A DNA stretch of 64,000 bases from assembly GCA_033439265.1 (NCBI GenBank), contig JAVTVX010000008.1, positions 3,720,001-3,784,000 on the forward strand. The letters are read 5' to 3'. This document shows positions 37,749-50,010 of the stretch, in pieces; the stretch's first letter is position 1, and each line of letters begins with the position of its first letter. The stretch comes from Dillenia suffruticosa (lineage: Eukaryota; Streptophyta; Magnoliopsida; Dilleniales; Dilleniaceae). The position numbers and the translations under genes were made by a program. Below the pieces are notes generated by a model. It saw only the letters and a program-made list of their open reading frames with translations. It did no database searches and was not told the origin of the DNA.

Positions 37749-40700
37749 GATAGTATTTCAATAAATATCATTAAAATTCTCAATAATACTATTATTTGTC
37801 CATGCATATCGTATTCATCCCCTAACATTAATTTATAGTTTTGCTGTTCATTGTATCCATGTTGTCAACTTCTTGTTTTGGTGTTCATTTTATTAATTTA
37901 AATAGATCATATAAATTATAATTTGATTTTTAATTTCGATTTCTTTTGATCAAGCTCAATTTAGTCACATTTTATGTTATTTTTAAGGTGGTGGGCACAG
38001 AAAATCTTCCGTCCTTCTTTCTCAATATTTGATTGGGAAATGTTGATTAAGAAAGATAAGTCCAATACTAAATTGATAATTGCTCCTTTTAATTACAAAC
38101 TTAAAACTAAAACTGCAAGTATTTGTTCGAACAAATTTTTTTTCCCATCAAAATTTAAGATGAGAACAAGGTAGAGTATAAAAAAGATTAACATTTCTCT
38201 CTTTTTTAAACGATTTTTTCTCCTTTCTCTTTCTCTCTCTTAAAAAAAACAAAAGAAAAATAGTTAAAATTTATTAAAAATTTTATAAAACATGAAAAAT
38301 TCTCTTAATTCAAACATGCAATGGGAACAAATTTTATAAAAGTAAATTCTCTTAATTCAAGTCTCCTTTTTTTTTGCCAAAAATAGCAGAGTGCAAACAC
38401 GTCTGCCCAATTTTTAAAGATCACAATTGTCCAATGAGTGCTAAATTTGTAATTCCACTCGGGTAGAAATTGTTTTCAGCTAGAAGGTGACATATCAGTT
38501 CATTGATATATGGAAAATAAGTAAAGTATAAAGGAGACCTAACTATTACTTTAGGCCATGCTCTTGAACATGTCATTGAATGAGTAGTTGAAGTATCTCA
38601 ATTTGTTGAGACATCAAAGAGTTTCGTATAGTCTAATGTTCTGGTAAATGCATACAACAAGAATTAAATATATAGATCCAAATCACACATGACATTGATA
38701 TGAGCTTGACCTGATCTTCACTACTCCACTTGAGCTGTAAATGAGTTCTATTTATTTTGAGACCTCCCTGTGAATAACCATTAGTGGTAAGAGGAAAATT
38801 GGATAACTAGACCCGTTTAATCAAAATCTCGAATTCGAGTTTTAAAAATAGAAAAATTAGAAAGACGGTCCTTAAATTAAGTTTCATAACTATTTGAATC
38901 GAATTAGTCAGATTTTTAGATATCGGTGGTTAAATAAAAAAAAAAGGAAATGGGGTAAAATATTTACATGTTTCTTTAAATTTTTACCCCCTTCTAACTG
39001 TGTTTGGTAAACAATTTAAGATGGGGGCAACAAGGTGGCGGTGGAGGAAGGGGGGGGGAAGCCAAAAATAATAATAATAATAAATTGACATGAAATATGA
39101 TGAAGTTTATGTTTCTCGTCAATTTTTTGCATAATTTTTTCTCTTTTTTCTTAAAATGAAAAATTCGTAAATATTGTTACAAATATTTTGTTAAAAGTAA
39201 AAAGTTCTCATGAGCTTTCAATGGGTTTTTCTTAACGAATTTATTTATTATATTTAACGATTGTGCGCAGCTGGTATTTAAAATATTTTAAAAGAAAAAA
39301 AAAGTTAAAACCTAATCTTATTTACTTTGTAATTATATGTTGAACTGAGTGGGCTCTATGATTTTCCAAAAGCAAGCTTGGACAAACAAGAAGAAAGAGA
39401 AGTCCATTGTGTGTGGCCAAATTAGAACTGGGTTTGTTGTTTACAAGTCAAGGTCTCTCCAAAAGCTAATTTTTCCATAAAAACCTAACCATGAAAGAGA
39501 TTTATGTCTGCTCCTTTCTTTTCAACCCTATCTCTTCGATCTTTGTTTTTGACTGTTGAAATTTCAATGCTGTGGAAAAACTGAAGGTCATTCCAAAACT
39601 TGGCACCAAATCCATTCTGAAACTAGCAAAAAACTTATTGCATGTAATGTTGGTAGAGTTGTTCTTTGACTTGGGAGGCATTTTTGAAACCTTTTCTTCC
39701 ATTAGGTCATCTATCCTTTTTTCTCTTTTTAATTTGATCTATTTTCTTTCATCGGCTTTATATTACTCAACTCGATCAATTCGTAAATATAATACAAATT
39801 TTCAGTCCCGCCCAAAAAATGAAAAAAAAAATTAATATGCATTCTTTTACTAAATATTTTTTTTAAAAAAAATCATTAAAATCTTTAAAATACAGATGAA
39901 ATCTTTTGATAATATTTGGTCTCTTCAATTCTGTCTTTGCATTTGTATTTTACGTCACAATATATATTTTTGATTTTGTTAGAGTTATATATATATATAT
40001 TTTATGATGCTATCTTTTTTTTTAATTATATCAATTAGTATTTAAAATTATATTTTGATTAATTCAGTCTGATATTTACAGTGATATATTTAAATATTAT
40101 TTTCTCAATATAATTTATTTTATATCTAAATTATGAATCAAACTTAAAAATTTAATTAAAAAATTTATCTTCATTTTAGGCCAAATGGCCATGGGTGACG
40201 CTACCTTTGTTAAGAAGCCATAGAAATCGAACTATTTGGGCAGATTAATGAATATATTTATTATTTAGATAGTCAAAGGGGTTGTTAAGGTCTTTAAGAG
40301 GAGGGCCGATATTTTATGTAATATTTCTGAATTGTTGAACGGTTGAAGAGAACAGACAAGGCACGCTTTAGCATATCTTGGCAGCACATCTATTTTCTTT
40401 CTTATCTAGTGGTTTATCTGAAGCGGTATTCCACAAAATGAGGGCAACAACTCTCATCCCTACGGAACCCAAAGAATATATGCCTCTCTATCTTAACTAT
40501 TTAATTCAACGATATTTAAGGTTATATTTTAATTATTTTTATTTAAATTATCATCAGGTCATATCTTCTATAGAGATCAACATATTTCTTTTTATTTTTA
40601 AGTTTTGAATTCAAATTTTGATTAATAGATTTTATGTTATTTCTATTATATAATTGTTTATTACGTCAAAATAGTTTTCTCTATATTTTACTCGAAAATG

Positions 40701-41805
40701 GGAGAGGTCTGTAGCATGTCCTCACCAGAGGGTACCACATTCCTTGTAGAAGACTTCTAGGATAATGCAATGTTGGTCGGGGCATGGTGTGCATATTCCC
40801 TTAATAAAAGGCTTTGTGCATGATGTCAAGGTCATCTCATGTAAGAGTCAAGCTGGTTGCATCGTGGTGCTTCTATAACAATATATTGTTTATCTTCATT
40901 ACTTTAATATATATATATATATATATATCTAATTTTTTATTTTTCCTAGGTTAGGCTCGTTTGATTAATTAGTTTTAAAATACAATAAAATCTGGGGTTA
41001 TGATTGGTTGTCTTAAAATGCTCAGTGGATAGAAGGTAATGGATGTTGACTCAATTTTGGTGTTTGATTTTGATTAAACAAATCAATGACCAGACTGTTT
41101 TGTGACCTTCAACTTACCCAACCCCATATAATGCCGAAATAATTACTTTGATATATATATATTTTTTAATTCTATATATAAAATCATAATTAAATCATAA
41201 ATCACCCAAGACTCAAAATTAAGAAAATATAAGTCGCACTCCTAAATATATGTGATTATAATAAATCAAAAGCATAAATAGAATTACTTGTGCTCTTCCC
41301 TTATCATGTAATTACATAATCTTCACATAAGATGTCTATTTATAAACCTATTACACAAGTTTCCCTATCATGTTTTTGTTAATCTTTCCAAATTTTGGTT
41401 TATATCCAATTATTAATTAGTAATACATATTGCACAAATATTTTTTTTAATAAACCATCGGATTTTTAGTTTAAATTATTGACATACAGCAATCATATTG
41501 AGTTTGATTAAATTCAACCATAATTAATTTGTCTTTATAAAAGGTAAAGATTTGTCGGCGCTTCAATATAAGAGATTCGAATCCAAAATTTTAGTTAAAG
41601 GGAATTCACGTCCGGTTGCTGGATTAGCTAGGTGTTGGTTCTATCATTAGAATGATTAATTCTACTATATGTAATATTAACATATCTAAAATTCAACTAA
41701 AATAAGCTTAGTTAACTAGTGTTCACACTCAATTTGTTCAGCTTATACTTAAATAAAAGAAGAAGATTGAATAAAGGCTTGCATATGAAAGCAAAAGTTC
41801 CATTT

Positions 41806-41806
<1 letters not shown>

Positions 41807-41885
<79 letters not shown>
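41807..41885 (+). repeat. (CT)n microsatellite, 79 bp
   Basis: About 39 uninterrupted CT units. It is the longest dinucleotide run in the window and lies 65 bp before a long (TA)n array. Confidence 0.98.
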
Positions 41886-41888
<3 letters not shown>

Positions 41889-41949
41889 AATCAGTAAAAT
41901 TGCAAAGACATTTTGGCAGCAAAAATCTCCCCTGAAAAAACAAAATTAG

Positions 41950-42022
<73 letters not shown>
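41950..42022 (+). repeat. (TA)n microsatellite, ~73 bp
   Basis: An almost pure TA run with one AAA interruption near 41,958. Confidence 0.98.
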
Positions 42023-42023
<1 letters not shown>

Positions 42024-43260
42024 TTTTCTTCATTAGAAAACGTCAAGAAATGTACCCACCCGCTCGTGGTCCATGGTACAGTGACGGTGACATTAAACAA
42101 ATCCAAAATATAATCCCTAATCATATATTCTCCTACCTGTACTAATCATCTATTCTTTTTTAGTACAGTCCTATCGACTAACAACAAAAATAGAACAAAA
42201 ACTGTATTAACTACTAAAATCCAGCATGCTATCCTTTAATCCCACTTCTTTAATCAATTAAAACTACAACACAGACAGCCACTCCTTGTTTGGGTCGTCC
42301 TAGAAATTTTTCCGGGACCTAAATATAATAATACTTCTTATATAAGTTATTTTATTGGTTCGAGAGAATTAATAAAAGTTTCATTAGTTTTATTTTCCAA
42401 AACAACCTTTACTGCTCCTATGATAACTTCTAAAATTGTCTAAAACGTCTCTTCACTCCTCATTGGTTAGGGGAGAGACGAAGGATATAACCTTCAGTGC
42501 TCCAACATATACAATAACAACAATAATCTGAATTTTAATTCAAATAAATCAAATATTTTCTTAAATATAAGATATATCAATAGTATTCTCAATATAAACT
42601 AACATATATAAAAAAATACAAATAATAATAAAAATATCTAATATAATAAAATCATTTGGTATCATATATATTTTTCAAAAATATTTACTTTTCATATGTT
42701 AACATATTTGATGATTCATTTTATATCTATATAAATATTCCTCAGCGTATCGTAAATATATATATGAAGCAAATTAATCCGCTAAATCTTGTATGTGATC
42801 AGAATCTCATTAAAAAAATTACATTTCTTACGAGCTAAACCATTAATCAGTAATAATCTTTTACAATACTTATATAAATATTATATAATTTGTATATTAT
42901 ATCATGTTTAATGTTTAAATGATACATAATCTGACAAGCAGTGACTAGAATTTTATCAATCAAAATAATACTATTATTATAGTCCAAGGTAAAAATTTAT
43001 AGTACAACGTATATTTGAGGAGATTATAATTTTAAAATATGGGATTTATAATTTTCAAAATACGAAATTTAAACTACAATTTTTTAAGTAAAAAAAGAAA
43101 ATTTTAAAGGGTAGTTGCCCACCTCTCCCCTCTCAAAAATATAAATGGCGAAGATAATATTATACTACCACATGCAAATTCATTTAACGAATTAATAGCT
43201 CGATTTTTCATTTCAAAAAGTTGTACAATACAACAATTGGATTTGGCTTCTTAGTACCTT

Positions 43261-43292
43261 CCCCCCCCCCCCCCCCCAAAAAAAAAAAAAAA
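43261..43292 (+). repeat. C17-A15 homopolymer junction
   Basis: Seventeen C followed directly by fifteen A. Exact lengths of such runs are prone to sequencing error. Confidence 0.85.
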
Positions 43293-43326
43293 GAATTTAA
43301 TGACAGAGAGAGACGTATTTGGCATC

Positions 43327-43337
43327 TGTCTCACGTG
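43327..43337 (+). promoter_or_regulatory. Composite auxin-response element fused to a G-box
   Basis: TGTCTCACGTG overlaps a canonical AuxRE (TGTCTC, 43,327-43,332) with a G-box (CACGTG, 43,332-43,337), about 590 bp upstream of the GH3 TATA box. AuxREs bind ARF factors, and bZIP-type G-box elements act as coupling elements in known GH3 promoters. Confidence 0.6.
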
Positions 43338-43857
43338 CCCCGTCTATAACAGTGGGAATTGCCGAGTGCGCCGGCAGGCTATCGCTGTCTTTCCCCAACA
43401 TTGCTACCCGTAAAAGTGCCGTGTGCTCATGCGTCTCATTAAGAACAGAAATATGCGTGTGAGAGAGAGAGTGTATTGTTTAATCTCACCCTTTCATTAA
43501 ACCTACATAGAACAAGGCTTAGAAACTTCCAAAAACAAATTCCTACATACTTCCCTATCTATTCTTCCAAATTCTTTAAATCTCTCTTAATTATTTAATA
43601 TGATAATTAAAGAGCTAATTTACATAATTTATTGACATGAGCGTATACGCTTTCCAACAGAGAGCAAAAAGAGCAAAAATCACAAGGCTGTACTAAGCTA
43701 ACATGGCGGTCCCCTAAGCCCCGCTTGCCTTTCTCATATCCTTCCCCTTTATGTCTTGTAGGCCCCACTTTGTTCCCTTTTCGCCCTACAAGTTTCTGTT
43801 CAGACAAAAAGCCCTTCTCCTTCTCTCTTTCCCCTCGTCTTCATTTCCAGTCAAAAG

Positions 43858-43863
43858 CCGACA
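43858..43863 (-). promoter_or_regulatory. High-affinity AuxRE (TGTCGG) near the GH3 TATA box
   Basis: CCGACA on the plus strand is TGTCGG on the minus strand, the preferred ARF-binding hexamer. It lies about 52 bp upstream of the TATA box. TACGTGGC at about 43,872-43,879 is a nearby ACGT core. Confidence 0.5.
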
Positions 43864-43914
43864 GGTCTCCTTACGTGGCATTACACGTCTGCACACACCC
43901 CCACCTTCTCCTGC

Positions 43915-43922
43915 TATATAAA
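43915..43922 (+). promoter_or_regulatory. TATA box of the GH3 gene
   Basis: TATATAAA lies 140 bp upstream of the GH3 start codon. Transcription would be expected about 30 bases downstream, giving a pyrimidine-rich leader of roughly 105 bases without an upstream ATG. Confidence 0.75.
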
Positions 43923-44054
43923 CAGCCCCCCCTTCTCCTCCTCCCCTCACACCATACCACACTCCTCTCGGTCTCTCTCTCTCTCAACTTCTCATTCAAA
44001 ATCTTTTTCTGCAAAGACACACAGACACACTCTTTCTTTCCTTCTCTCTCTAAA

Positions 44055-46059
44055 ATGGCAGTTGGTTCGAAACTCTCATCATCACTCGGGCCACCAGCAT
44101 GCGAGAAAGACGCAAAAGCGCTCGAATTCATCGAGGACATAACGAGGAATGCCGACAAGGTACAAGAAAGAGTGTTGGCTGAAATCTTGAGCCGAAATGC
44201 CGAAACCGAGTACCTTAAACGCTACCAACTAAATGGAGCAACAGACAGGGAAACCTTCAAATCTAAAATTCCCATGATTAATTACGATGATCTTCAACCC
44301 GATATTCAACGAATTGCAAATGGAGATAAATCTCCAATTCTTTGCTCCCATCCCATCTCTGAATTTCTCACCAGGTAACAACATATAATAAAATTATAGC
44401 AAATGGTTGAGAAGTGCTTCATTTCGTGTCACATGCATTAATTCTTTTTTTGTCTTTCTTTATAATATAGTTCTGGGACTTCAGCTGGTGAGAGAAAGCT
44501 CATGCCTACAATTAAAGAAGAGTTGGATCGTCGTCAAATTCTCTATAGTCTTCTCATGCCTGTTATGAACCTGTAAGCTTTTTTTAATAAAAAAAATACA
44601 AATTTTATATTCTTTTTATGACTTTAGTATTTTATGGTTAAAATATAAACATTTTCAATGTTTTTTTTGGGTTAAATGCAGTTATGTACCGGGTCTAGAC
44701 AAAGGCAAAGGTCTCTACTTCTATTTCATAAAGTCCGAAACCAAGACTCCCGGTGGGTTGGTGGCCCGACCCGTGTTAACAAGCTACTACAAAAGTGAGC
44801 ACTTCAAGAACCGACCCTACGACCCGTATAACGTGATAACCAGCCCGAATGAAGCTGTTCTATGCCCCGACTCGTTTCAGAGCATGTATACCCAAATGCT
44901 CTGCGGCATCTACGAGCGCCAGCAGGTGCTCCGTCTTGGCGCTGTCTTCGCCTCTGGTCTCCTTCGCGCTATCCGCTTCCTCCAACTCAACTATGCCCAA
45001 CTTGCCCATGACATCAAAACAGGCACTCTCAACCCAAAAATATCCGACCCGGCTCTCAAGGAGTGCATGGAAAACCGAGTCAAACCCAACCCGGAACTCG
45101 CCCAGTTCATCCTCAACGAATGCTCCAAGGAAAACTGGGAAGGCATAATAACCCGCATTTGGCCCAACACCAAGTACCTCGACGTGATTGTGACCGGGGC
45201 AATGGCACAATACATCCCGACCCTTGAATTCTACAGCGGCGGGTTGCCAATGGCTTGCACCATGTATGCATCTTCGGAGTGCTATTTCGGGCTCAACCTC
45301 AACCCAATGTGCAAGCCGTCCGAAGTCTCGTACACCATCATGCCAAATATGGCATATTTTGAGTTCTTGCCACATGAACCCGCTTCCTACGGGTCGATCC
45401 GTGACCCAAATCTTAAACTCATCGACCTTGCCGATGTGGAAGTCGGAAAAGAATACGAGCTGGTTATCACAACTTATTCGGGTCTGTGTAGGTACCGGGT
45501 CGGGGACATCCTCCGGGTCACAAGTTTCCACAACTCAGCCCCACAATTCCACTTTGTGAGAAGAAAAAACGTGCTACTAAGCATTGACTCGGACAAGACT
45601 GATGAAGCTGAGTTGCAAAAAGCGGTAGAAAATGCGTCAGTGTTACTAAGGAAATTCAACACAAGTGTGGTGGAGTACACGAGTTATGCAGACACAAAAA
45701 CAATCCCGGGTCACTATGTCATCTATTGGGAACTCATGCTAAAAGATGACACGGTGAACCCGCCTACTGACACAGTCTTAAGTCAATGCTGTCTGGCAAT
45801 GGAGGAGTCTCTCAATTCAGTTTACCGACAGGGTCGGGTCGCGGATAATTCAATCGGGCCATTGGAAATTCGGGTCGTGAAAAATGGCACGTTTGAGGAA
45901 TTAATGGATTACGCCATCTCACGCGGCGCGTCCATTAATCAGTATAAGGTGCCGAGGTGTGTGAACTCTACCCCAATCACGGAGCTTCTCGACTCTAGAG
46001 TGGTCTCGGCGCATTTTAGTCGTGCATTACCTCACTGGACTCCAGAGCGCCGTAAGTGA
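44055..46059 (+). CDS. GH3.1: GH3 acyl amidase (indole-3-acetic acid-amido synthetase), GH3.1-like
   Basis: A cytosolic enzyme of the ANL adenylating superfamily that conjugates auxin (IAA) to amino acids, lowering free auxin. Exons 44055-44374, 44471-44572 and 44682-46059 join in phase to 599 residues, the usual group II length. ATP/AMP-binding motifs are intact: [10 protein letters not shown] at about 107-116, YASSE at 336-340 and YRVGD at 412-416. Further family blocks are [74 protein letters not shown] and [18 protein letters not shown]. The protein ends HWTPERRK. Sequence order and the MAV... start resemble Arabidopsis GH3.1, though other group II members cannot be excluded. The upstream AuxREs suggest auxin induction. 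The third exon is clearly richer in GC than the flanking DNA. No defect is seen. Confidence 0.97.
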
Positions 46060-47377
46060 AGCGCGCACCAGAAGGAGGGTTGGAAAGCTTAAGAAGTGAA
46101 GGTGGAAAAGTTCTTTTCTAAAAAAAGAAAAAAAGTAATTTTTATTTATTTATTTTTAATAGTGTACTATGTATGTTTCCTGGATGTGGGACTTGGCAAA
46201 ATTAGGTCCTTATGTAATGTGAAAAGGGATGTGACTCTTCATGTTCTTTGTTCAATGAATTTTAGCTTTTTCGATATTTCATTTTCATTGCTTTTTGTGT
46301 TATCGGAGAAAAGATAATCCGTCGGTGGAAAGACATATGGGAGGATGAAATCATATTTTATCCTTGTAGGCTGGTTGAGCATGTTCATTTCCCCCGACAA
46401 GGAATTTTGATCTACAGCTACTTTCTTTTATTTTTTTTGTACCCAGATTTTTTTTTTATTATCGATCGATATTTAAATTTTATTCGATTAATTTAATTCA
46501 AATATTATGAAATCTATAAGGGATTATCTCACTCAAATCTTATTTCTCCATTTACATAATTCGAAACCGTGACTTATAGAGAGTTTAGTGTTTTATCACT
46601 ATACCTATGAGTTTGATACTATAACCGCTTTAGTTGAGTAGAATCAATAATTTTTTTTCAATGCATTTATATCATCGAGTTCATTTAATGAAATAAAAGT
46701 ATGATTATTATTATTATATAAAAAAATAATTATATATATAAGAATGTGATATAAAATAGAATATAATAACGTAAAAAGATTAATATAATCGATCCATTTA
46801 ATAAAATAAATATTTATTCATTGTTATTGTATATTTAAAAATGGAGTGAGAGATGGCTCAAAAAGTATGTGTGGATGTGGAGTACATCTGGACGCAAAGT
46901 AGCTAAACTTTAGGATTAATTTTGTTAGAAAAAGACAAATAGTGAAATTGCCTCTTAAATTCTTGCATTTCAACATGCATGTAAATGATAAAAAAATTTC
47001 ATTGGACTAATATTAAATAAATTAAGTAAATTATAGACGAAATAAATAAATTTTACATGAAAATTCAATCTTCATATTTTAAATAATTAATAATTAAATA
47101 TAGACAAGTTGATTAAGTATGATGTAAATATAATGTTATAAATTATCGCATAAATTTTAATTTATAATTTATTTAAATGATAAAGTTTCTTACAGATATA
47201 TTAAATAACTGATTTTTTGCTTTATCAATTAAATAATTTATTTTACGTATGATAAGATTTTAACTTTCATAAATTGAGGGGTATTATGTAAATAAAAAAA
47301 TTTTCAACTAAAAGTTGACTATTTAGTGATGACACTAAAAGTGCCTCCCACTGCACAACTTTATAAAGAATGAGAGA

Positions 47378-47458
47378 ATGATGACTCTCGGCGACGGCGC
47401 CGTCGCCATCGCCGTCGCCGTCGCATTAGCTCCTCGCACATTTGGGTTGAAGAAATAA
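47378..47458 (+). CDS. GC-rich 26-codon mini-ORF, doubtful
   Basis: An ORF starting ATGATGACTCTCGG and ending AAGAAATAA encodes MMTLGDGAVAIAVAVALAP plus seven further residues. It lies in a ~45-bp GC-rich island inside very AT-rich DNA, built on degenerate GCCGTC hexamers. TTATAAAG lies 10-17 bases upstream, too close to the start codon to serve as a normal TATA box. The Ala/Val-rich centre is what such a repeat would encode anyway. I do not recognise it. Confidence 0.2.
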   Translation: MMTLGDGAVAIAVAVALAPRTFGLKK

Positions 47459-48727
47459 AACAGAATGATTAAGAATATATATAGAAATCAATGTCTAATT
47501 ATTTCATTGATAGGACACTATGATATTTTTTAAATAATATTTTAATTATTTTATCTTTTTTATTTCATAAAAAATGATAATTATTAACTTACAATTCAAT
47601 ATTCAAAATTCAATAAATATAAATATTTATAATAATAGTAGAAAAGGAAACTCTTTTATTTTGTACAATCATAACAAAAAAAAGAAAAACAAGCACAAGG
47701 AGCGGATTTGATACAAACATACTATGCATTATACATTATAGTTAAACAATATTGTTTAAAATGCGTATAAAACTCTATTTTTAAGGTAATATTTGTCTAA
47801 GCCGTGACAGTTCCGTACTTCTTGTTTCACTAAAATAGCAAATAACGCAGACTAACAATTATTATTATTTTTTTGTTCTATTAAAATTTAAATTCGAAAT
47901 TATCGAGTTGAAAAAGGAAAATTTTGACTATTAGATTGTCCCCTTAAAAACACCTACTAACAATTATGTATTCTCGATGTGTGATAATCTTTTGAAATAT
48001 AAGATTTTCTCTCTCTCTCTAATTTGACAAGCAAGCTTTTCTTAAAATTCAAAGAGCTCCGGTTAAATTCATTCATAATCATAATATTAGGGTTGGGATT
48101 CGACCACTTTTTCCAAAGCTAGGTTTCACAAAAACAAAAATCAAAAAATAAAAATAGATACGAAATAATACAAAATATTTTATAAGAATATAAAGAATAA
48201 AAACATAAAGAAATACATAAATATAAAAAATATAATAATTTTTATATAAATATTAATTATTTTATAAAAATAATAGAATAATTATCTTTTATAATAAAGA
48301 TTTAAAACGATCAAATATATAATTATCAGTCATACGAAAATAATATAGAAAATAAAAATTATAATTAAATAAGTAAATAATTCATTAAATATGAAAAGTA
48401 CGTAAATATAAAAATATAAAAACTCTTATATAAATATTAATTAATTTAGTATGTTAAGATATTTTAAAAACGAAAAAAATATTAGTGTTAGAAAAATTTT
48501 TGTATATCAGGATTCAAAAGTTTTTGTTAATTGAAAATGTTAAGTGCTTTAAGAATGCAAATAATATCAAATGGGGTTTGCAATATATATTTTTTAATAT
48601 ATAAATTTTTTATCTTTGATGGTTAGTATACTTATGAGATTGTTGGGCAAAAATAGTTCAAATGAGATTTTTAATATAAAAAGGTAATGATATAAAAATA
48701 ATTTTAATTTTTTATTAGTAAATTTGA

Positions 48728-48731
<4 letters not shown>

Positions 48732-48769
<38 letters not shown>

Positions 48770-48774
48770 TTTTT
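48732..48774. repeat. (TA)n followed by a T run
   Basis: About 15 TA units followed by about 14 T. Confidence 0.95.
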
Positions 48775-49258
48775 GCAAAAGTATTTATTTTAATTGACAA
48801 ATAAAAATTAAAATAATGCTCAAAAAGGATAAAATGAGGTTTTCCAAACAGGGATTAAGTGGCATTCTTTTGCTCATTCTACGATGATGAAAAGTCCTGG
48901 GATGAATCTAGGTGTTCAAAATAAAGTTTCTCATGCTATCCCCAAAACTCATGAAATCTTTTCTTCTAAAAAAAATAATATGAATTAAAATTAAATTAAT
49001 TATAAAAAAAAATTATATATTAAAATAAATTAAAAATTGATTTGATTTTGAAAATATTAAACATTTTTTTTTATTTTGACATTTGTAACCAAGAATTTTT
49101 ATATAAAATCAAATTATTATAATATTTTAATTAAAATAATGAATTGTTAAGATTTTATACTTTTATATTGTTTCTTACTTCTTAATATGATACAGATATG
49201 TTCAAATCTTTTCAATAAATAGAAATACTTTTTTTAAAAGGTCAACTAACATGGTTAT

Positions 49259-49949
49259 TGATAGAGTATGGTCCAAAAACCTATTATTACAAAACTAAAA
49301 ATCTTTTGCACATAACATACCTGAAACATGTCGTTAATGCGGGATTTATTTTTTAAACGGTTAGATACAATCCATTCTCTGGGTGCACCTCGACAGGCCC
49401 CCTAATCATCTGCTCAACTTTCAAATATGCTTAATGCTTCAAACTCTCGTTCGGTTAAAGGCAATATTCCCCTCTCCTTGGAAGGTGGAGTTAACCTCCC
49501 GTAATAAAAATAAAATTTTTTGACTGTTGTCGATAAGAAAAAGAATTTCTTAAGATCTAAATTTCTTCAAACAATAATATTTTAAATATCCAAAAATTTC
49601 TCTGCAATCCTCGTGATATCAAGACATCTCTATAAGGAAACTAGAATTTTAACATCTCGAATATATACGAAACTTACACAAATAATCTATATATTACCTT
49701 TGCTCGATCAACTAGGTAAGTCCCCTTGCTCTTAGAACTCATACAAAGGCACACAAAGATATAAAGAGTTTTCTTTTAGTCTGTTCTTTCTTTTTCGAAA
49801 ACCGTTCTCTAACTTGAACGTCAGAATCTTCCCGCTGGAGCACTCTTGGTGTTCTTTTGCAGGTCTCATCAATCAAGATCTCTAAGCAACCAGTCACCCT
49901 ATTCAAGTTAGCAGAGTCATCATCTGTGGGCCTAAACCCACTTTTAACA
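49259..49949 (+). repeat. 5' LTR
   Basis: Begins TGATAGAGTATGG and ends CTTTTAACA. It aligns along its full length with 55,108-55,796; the best-conserved block is TATTACCTTTGCTCGATC. Confidence 0.95.
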
Positions 49950-49973
49950 GATTGGTGCAATTTATGGGAATAG
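49950..49973 (+). promoter_or_regulatory. Decayed primer-binding site
   Basis: ATTGGTGCAATTTATGGGAA directly follows the 5' LTR. It looks like a gypsy site of the form TTGGCGCC..TNTGTGGGAA in which CpG positions have become TG or CA. Confidence 0.6.
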
Positions 49974-50010
49974 TCTAGAAAGAGTCTCGCTCACTAGCCT
50001 ATCATTTCTC

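Larger units (their letters stand above)
37001..43300. other. AT-rich gene desert, right part
   Basis: No recognisable gene. A GC-richer island at about 37,060-37,205 contains GTGCGCAC and CACGTG-like sequence but no ORF of note. SSRs include the A/TA/T palindrome at 37,701-37,748, (TA)n near 39,989, 40,907 and 41,152, the large (CT)n and (TA)n arrays listed separately, and a C17-A15 junction at 43,261-43,292. Confidence 0.5.
46060..49253. other. GH3 3' UTR and AT-rich intergenic DNA
   Basis: The first ~250 bases are the likely GH3 3' UTR. The rest is very AT-rich, with degenerate copies of the window's AT module at about 48,182-48,260 and 48,367-48,449, a (TA)n-T run at 48,732-48,774 and a lone GC-rich mini-ORF at 47,378. 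Otherwise nothing recognisable. Confidence 0.5.

Noticed and set aside
44860-45531. 223-codon minus-strand ORF
   Set aside because: It is antisense to the conserved third exon of the GH3 gene and shows no family resemblance.
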